Positions 61,101 through 64,000 of a stretch of DNA of 64,000 bases are shown here, piece after piece. The notes beneath the pieces are model-generated. The model was given only the letters and a program-made list of their open reading frames with translations. It ran no database searches and was not told the DNA's origin. The position numbers and the translations under genes were made by a program. The stretch lies in NCBI GenBank assembly GCA_016210495.1, contig JACQUC010000100.1, positions 1 to 64,000 of the forward strand, given 5' to 3'. The number at the start of each line of letters is the position of its first letter. Position 1 is the stretch's first letter. The stretch comes from Chloroflexota bacterium (GTDB lineage Bacteria > Chloroflexota > FW602-bin22 > JACPRP01).

Positions 61101-61719
61101 CGCACTTCCCGCCGGCCTCTTCGGGGGCGCGCAAACATCTTTCCTCTCGGCACTTGGCCGAATCGATGCGATCGGGGTGCCGGCCAAGGCCGGTGGGTCG
61201 CCAACCCCAAGCCTGGCGGCGACGCGCACCCCAATTGCCGCAACCCAGGTGCCGGTCAAGCTCAGTGGGTCCCCAACGCCCGGGCTGGTCGCGAAGCCGA
61301 CCCAAATGGTTACTCCCCGGACGCCCACGCCGGCCAGGAGGATTGCGACTCCAACGCCTCTGCCGCTACGGCCCACGCCTACTACTAAGCCGCAACAGCC
61401 ACCGGAGCCGTACTACATCCTTGTCCTGACCAACGCCGGCGACGGGCTCTACATCGGCACGGAGGAGTCGCTCAAGAACCGGACCAGGTGCTCGTTCACT
61501 GGTGGGGGAATAAACTGCGGGCCAACTGACCTGGTCACCTACGAGGCGCTGCTGGGGCCTTTCTCTACGCTGCAGGAGGCGAGAGCGGCCCTGTGCGCTA
61601 ACATCACACAGCGCAGAGAGTTTCCGCTGGGCGTCGGGCTGAAGGGAAGATGGGGGAACACCGACGTCTGGTTTGGACTGTGGAATAACACCGTGACCTT
61701 CGATTGCAGCAAGCTGTAG
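58111..61719 (+). CDS. LCAT-family lipase fused to membrane helices and zinc ribbons
   Basis: The start is ATG 58111, with GGAGG nine bases upstream, giving 1202 residues. After a signal peptide, an alpha/beta hydrolase of the lecithin:cholesterol acyltransferase type spans about 220-620: oxyanion region FIPGVAGSKLY, nucleophile Ser355 in AHSLGGLIARDYV, Asp570 in HDGDGTVPLWS and His611 in STAHGDLPN. Residues to about 820 form a beta-rich extension. A helix at 826-853 and a helix at 974-993 flank two zinc ribbons (CPKCR...FCGYCG and CPQCN...FCGYCG, about 899-946). A Thr/Pro-rich region and a Cys-containing C-terminal domain follow. Lipase/acyltransferase outside, ribbons inside, is the inferred topology. 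Confidence 0.8.
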   Translation: MTGKSRIAHAFTRIGLLLGLILPLIASSVLSPTATATHTPAHAREQAEKIAMAMESLGLKPNPELRGGFWMKGSKGPGAEYVSVAAGLLTTKELERIYENRRQAYFQGGYKGRETLAVGLDQEAVLAIPSNFPVPAETMGGEIYSLASAEGLFRCGNVSVHISVNKSTSAHKKPPRSSPELDALQDRLAKEGQTLNEAAKATVKGLLPQVASALLANDACKVEERLPIIFIPGVAGSKLYKDSALGPGQLWPLAPIESRVDLALASDGVASATGANIVVGDALRDTGVDLLGALNFYGSIVKFLEGKGWKEKHDLEVFPYDWRLDNHKHLDALDRLINAIRTRTGKKKVILIAHSLGGLIARDYVYDSAERASKVDSFITMGTPYWGSPKVYYGLISGYQFGNPFVRKPLMKILAQNMPAAYQLMPWVPFIQDSVSGKLLTLEESYDDIRFKGFEEVRPDRLLPGLLTDDYVETRDNVWRLNPTLIRQAASFRARVGTKQSPKPLPAGVKQYVIIGQGVRTLGHYELKDWEAGRIFRFVTSIPGIRPWKSYLELANGRKVVLQPYFHDGDGTVPLWSLETSTATRSFYVPYDEKLFKPGDPTNPQKDSTAHGDLPNSKRVQMIVGALVDKEPPDPSLWQKKAPKDFVEVEGGWSSFIQGTGYSVDFTLYSDAHLRIADESGGALGFDDEGVIEETQATGTFLEIDGAEYASLADPLRAYDIQVKGVRDGKFTLVVDIAKEGKVTTFYYPEVPVKKGTSAHFKLDLEQTTTTFPELQVTTDGRTSKVSAQVPPPGATTAVAVPATAGGSGPPSASVPSTTDGRSPAYWVGYWLGYYLVIVLALALPVGGVVWLLRRRRRPGAGWGGPRYVGEERASAVVETSTPAPGPGNAAAGSGVMICPKCRAEARPEAKFCGYCGAKLGGRSCPQCNSEVEPGARFCGYCGQTLGGGVAEPRIDRPEAGAKEQPARKRRSRLVWVAPLLLALLVAPIAFVLWRGDALPAGLFGGAQTSFLSALGRIDAIGVPAKAGGSPTPSLAATRTPIAATQVPVKLSGSPTPGLVAKPTQMVTPRTPTPARRIATPTPLPLRPTPTTKPQQPPEPYYILVLTNAGDGLYIGTEESLKNRTRCSFTGGGINCGPTDLVTYEALLGPFSTLQEARAALCANITQRREFPLGVGLKGRWGNTDVWFGLWNNTVTFDCSKL

Positions 61720-61745
61720 GGCTATTCAATCGACGAGCTGAATCG

Positions 61746-62249
61746 ATGGAAAAAACTCCGCCTCCCATACATCCCAGAGACCGATACCCGTGTCGCTCGT
61801 TCGACGTGACTTTGCGCGAAGTGGTGGGCTGGCCGAAGAAAAGGGTGCTGGCCGAACTGGGCAGCCCGAACGGCAAATCGCGAATGGAGCGCGCGCCGCG
61901 CCCGACGGATGGCTACTTCGGGCCGCCCGGGCCGAAAAACTTTCCGACGGACGCGCCGTATGAAATGTGGTACTACCACAACGTCGAGGGCAATACTTGG
62001 GTGCTTTACCTAGCGCACGCACCTGTCGGGACGCACGAATCATCCGAGGCGGAGACGTTTGTGGCCGGGCCGGAAGAAGCCGAGCTCTACGAAGCGTCCA
62101 GGCGCAGCTTCTGGCAAAGGATCGCAAGCATCATAACGCTGGGTCAGACGGAAGCACGATCGGCCGCTACGACGGGCAGGCCTTCGCATCGGCGTGGTGC
62201 TCCGATAGTCGTCGACGTCTGGCAGTATCCCACTGGCGCGGTTTTTTGA
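61746..62249 (+). CDS. hypothetical protein with SmpA/BamE-like segment
   Basis: A 167-residue protein starting at ATG 61746, 26 bases after the lipase stop. The central part VVGWPKKRVLAELGSPNGKS and YEMWYYHNVEGNTWVLYLAH resembles the LGxP...W.Y core of SmpA/OmlA-type domains. Without a lipobox or signal peptide, the family assignment is weak. It is the last gene of the zinc-ribbon cluster and converges with mnmE 15 bases later. Confidence 0.55.
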   Translation: MEKTPPPIHPRDRYPCRSFDVTLREVVGWPKKRVLAELGSPNGKSRMERAPRPTDGYFGPPGPKNFPTDAPYEMWYYHNVEGNTWVLYLAHAPVGTHESSEAETFVAGPEEAELYEASRRSFWQRIASIITLGQTEARSAATTGRPSHRRGAPIVVDVWQYPTGAVF

Positions 62250-62264
62250 CTGCCACGATTGACC

Positions 62265-63632
62265 TTACTTCCCGATGCAAAACTGGCTGAAGATCGTTTC
62301 GAGCAGGTCCTCGGTCACGGTTTCGCCGGTGATCTCGCCCAGGGCGCTGGCGGCGGCGGTGAGATCGATGCAGACGAAATCCGCCGGCAGGTTTTGCGCG
62401 AGGCTATCGCGCGCCGCGCGCAACTGGACGAGGGCGCGGTGCAAAGCATCTTTATGTCGCGGGTTCGAGACCAGCAGGGCATCCGAAGCGAATGCCTGCC
62501 CGGAGAAGACGGTGGCGACGACTGCTTCCTCCAGTTCCGCCAGCCCCTCGCCCGTCAGGGTCGAGGTCCTCACCCATCTGGCCCGCGATATCGCCGTGCA
62601 AAACGCCGTGACGTCGATGCACTGTGGCAGGTCGGCCTTGTTGACTACTACTATCGCGGGTACGTTGTCGCACAAGTCAGCTATGTCCCGATCCTGTTGC
62701 TCCACGGGCGAGCTGCCATCCACCAGCAGCAGGACTAGATCTGCCTTCTGAATGGCGTGCCGGCTGCGCTCGACGCCCAGCTTCTCTACAACATCCTCGG
62801 TGGCCGTTATCCCCGCTGTATCCACCAGGACGACGGGCAGCCCGCGAAGGTTTACGGTCTCTTCCAGCGTATCCCTCGTGGTCCCCGGCACCGGCGTGAC
62901 GATGGCTCGGTTCTGCCGCAAAAGGGCATTCAGGAGGCTGGACTTTCCCACGTTGGGTCGACCGACGATGGCGGTGCGGAGTCCTTGGCGATACACCATC
63001 CCATTATCGGCGGTGTCAAGCAATGCCTTGACGGCCGTCGTGGCTGCTTCGATCCTCCCTGCCACATCCTCCGGTGGCACCTCGTCTTCGGGGAAATCGA
63101 CGGTGGCGGTAAGGTACGCCAGCGCCCGTACTATCTCCTGACGGGCTGCCTTGACTTCACTGGACAAGCGCCCGCCCAACTGGTCCATCGCCACGTGGAG
63201 ACCGACCTGCGTCTTTGCCTGGACGATGTCCAGCACCGATTCGGCCTGGGCAAGATCGATACGTCCGTTGAGAAAGGCGCGGAGGGTGAACTCGCCCGGA
63301 TGCGCCAGCCTGGCACCGTACCTCAAGCAGAGGCTAAGGATCGTCTGCAAGGCGATCGGTCCGCCGTGGCAGTTGATCTCCGCCACATCCTCGCGGGTGT
63401 ACGTGTTGGGCGCGGGCATGGATACCGCCAGCACTTCGTCCACTGTCGTGCCCGCATCGGGGTCAAACACGTGGCCGTAGATGAGGCGCCAAGCGGGCAT
63501 TGTCGCTGGCTTGCGGTTCGACACGAATACTCGTCTTAATATATCCAGCGCCCGAGCACCGCTAAGCCTTACGATGCCGATGCCACCTTCGCCAACCGGC
63601 GTCGAGACCGCCGCGATAGTATCGCCGTACAC
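62265..63632 (-). CDS. mnmE: tRNA modification GTPase MnmE
   Basis: The start is GTG 63632, with GGAGG nine bases upstream; upstream residues of the longer frame are not conserved. The 455-residue protein has an N-terminal tetrahydrofolate domain (VYGDTIAAVSTPVGEGGIGI), then a helical region. The G domain has GRPNVGKSSLLNALL (G1), LVDTAG (G3) and VVNKAD (G4), and the protein ends in the conserved FCIGK. With MnmG it modifies the wobble U34 of tRNAs. No mnmG is adjacent in this window. Confidence 0.95.
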   Translation of the reverse strand: MYGDTIAAVSTPVGEGGIGIVRLSGARALDILRRVFVSNRKPATMPAWRLIYGHVFDPDAGTTVDEVLAVSMPAPNTYTREDVAEINCHGGPIALQTILSLCLRYGARLAHPGEFTLRAFLNGRIDLAQAESVLDIVQAKTQVGLHVAMDQLGGRLSSEVKAARQEIVRALAYLTATVDFPEDEVPPEDVAGRIEAATTAVKALLDTADNGMVYRQGLRTAIVGRPNVGKSSLLNALLRQNRAIVTPVPGTTRDTLEETVNLRGLPVVLVDTAGITATEDVVEKLGVERSRHAIQKADLVLLLVDGSSPVEQQDRDIADLCDNVPAIVVVNKADLPQCIDVTAFCTAISRARWVRTSTLTGEGLAELEEAVVATVFSGQAFASDALLVSNPRHKDALHRALVQLRAARDSLAQNLPADFVCIDLTAAASALGEITGETVTEDLLETIFSQFCIGK

Positions 63633-63707
63633 CTGGCTATCCCTCCAATCACCCCGAATTGTACCGGTTGTGGCCAGGCGGGGCAAATCGACGCAGAAAC
63701 AAAAACG

Positions 63708-63736
63708 TTAACACCGACGCTTAGAAGTGTTATAAT
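63708..63736 (+). promoter_or_regulatory. promoter for trpB2
   Basis: TTAACA at 63708-63713 and a perfect TATAAT at 63731-63736 are 17 bases apart. The leader to the ATG at 63776 is about 33 bases and contains GGAGGGG. Confidence 0.75.
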
Positions 63737-63775
63737 TTGCCCATTCAAATGTGGACGAGGAGGGGAGCGAGTTCT

Positions 63776-64000
63776 ATGAGCAGCACCAGAGTTCTCTTGT
63801 CAGAGGAAGACCTGCCCAAACAGTGGTACAACATCCAGGCGGACCTACCCCATCCCGCGCCGGCAGTGATTCATCCCGGCACATTGCAACCCATAGGGCC
63901 GGCAGACCTCGCCCCGTTGTTCCCGATGGGGCTAATCCTGCAGGAGGTCAGCCAGGAGCGGTACATCGACATTCCCGAGCCTGTGCAGGAGGCTTATCGG
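63776..64000 (+). CDS. trpB: tryptophan synthase beta chain, TrpB2 type (partial)
   Basis: The first 75 residues run off the window edge. KQWYNIQADLPHPAP, HPGTLQPIGPADLAPLFPMG and QEVSQERYIDIPEPVQEAYR are typical of the N-terminus of the TrpB2 (TrpB-like) group. This group is widespread in Archaea, Chloroflexota and thermophiles. It catalyses the PLP-dependent condensation of indole with serine or phosphoserine. The start has GAGGAGGGG upstream. The PLP lysine and other catalytic residues lie beyond the window. Confidence 0.9.
   Translation, partial: MSSTRVLLSEEDLPKQWYNIQADLPHPAPAVIHPGTLQPIGPADLAPLFPMGLILQEVSQERYIDIPEPVQEAYR

Noticed and set aside
1..64000. CRISPR arrays, tRNA or rRNA genes
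   Set aside because: I looked for regularly spaced repeats, cloverleaf ends and rRNA motifs and saw none; a dedicated scan was not possible.

Overview
The window reads as a chromosomal segment of a moderately GC-rich, free-living bacterium, most plausibly a member of the Chloroflexota. That is an inference. It rests on a TrpB2-type tryptophan synthase, many zinc-ribbon plus membrane proteins, an amidohydrolase/UbiD/xanthine-dehydrogenase catabolic island with orphan lipoprotein binding proteins, and intergenic palindromes containing a CGCCCCTACGCT-like core. There are no rRNA or tRNA genes and no CRISPR array that I can see.

Region 1 (1-6.7 kb) is accessory DNA. It holds a small hypothetical protein, a MITE-like inverted repeat, an orphan DUF433 antitoxin, a decayed hicB, a large NACHT/STAND ATPase with an N-terminal Mrr-like nuclease domain, and a divergently transcribed Orc/STAND-like AAA+ ATPase behind a nested palindrome and a strong promoter. 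Region 2 (6.7-22.1 kb) is housekeeping. It carries hisH-MFS-hisA-hisF, a class A penicillin-binding protein, an HtrA-like protease, infC with an apparent ATA start, a HAD hydrolase, an AcuC-like deacetylase, an M24 peptidase, a YggT-family protein and a DHA2-type exporter.

Region 3 (22.2-41.1 kb, minus strand) is one long catabolic island that appears to be transcribed from near 41.1 kb. In transcription order it encodes a two-subunit ThDP decarboxylase, a lipoprotein binding protein, a fumarate-reductase-like flavoprotein, a UbiD decarboxylase, a 50-residue zinc-ribbon protein, a second binding protein, a second UbiD, an ACMSD-type amidohydrolase, the three subunits of a xanthine-dehydrogenase-family hydroxylase, a dihydropyrimidinase-like cyclic amidohydrolase, a nitrilase-family amidase and a bis-MGD molybdoenzyme. 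Together these suggest hydroxylation, decarboxylation and hydrolytic ring opening of a (hetero)aromatic, probably N-containing, acid. The substrate cannot be read from sequence.

Region 4 (41.3-45.4 kb) is a mobile patch: an IS630-family element with a one-base frameshift, an IS66 transposase, and a vapBC pair whose vapC is also frameshifted. Region 5 (45.4-49.5 kb) holds a PPOX-UbiA fusion, a site-2 protease homologue, an HD hydrolase, tyrA and an orphan hicB.

Region 6 (50.0-62.2 kb, plus strand) is the most unusual. It is a run of nine co-directional genes, several overlapping. Five of the encoded proteins carry the same zinc-ribbon tag, here attached to membrane proteins, an RHS-like fragment and an LCAT-type lipase. 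A full-length secreted RHS/YD-repeat protein sits in the middle. The window ends with mnmE (minus strand) and the start of trpB2.
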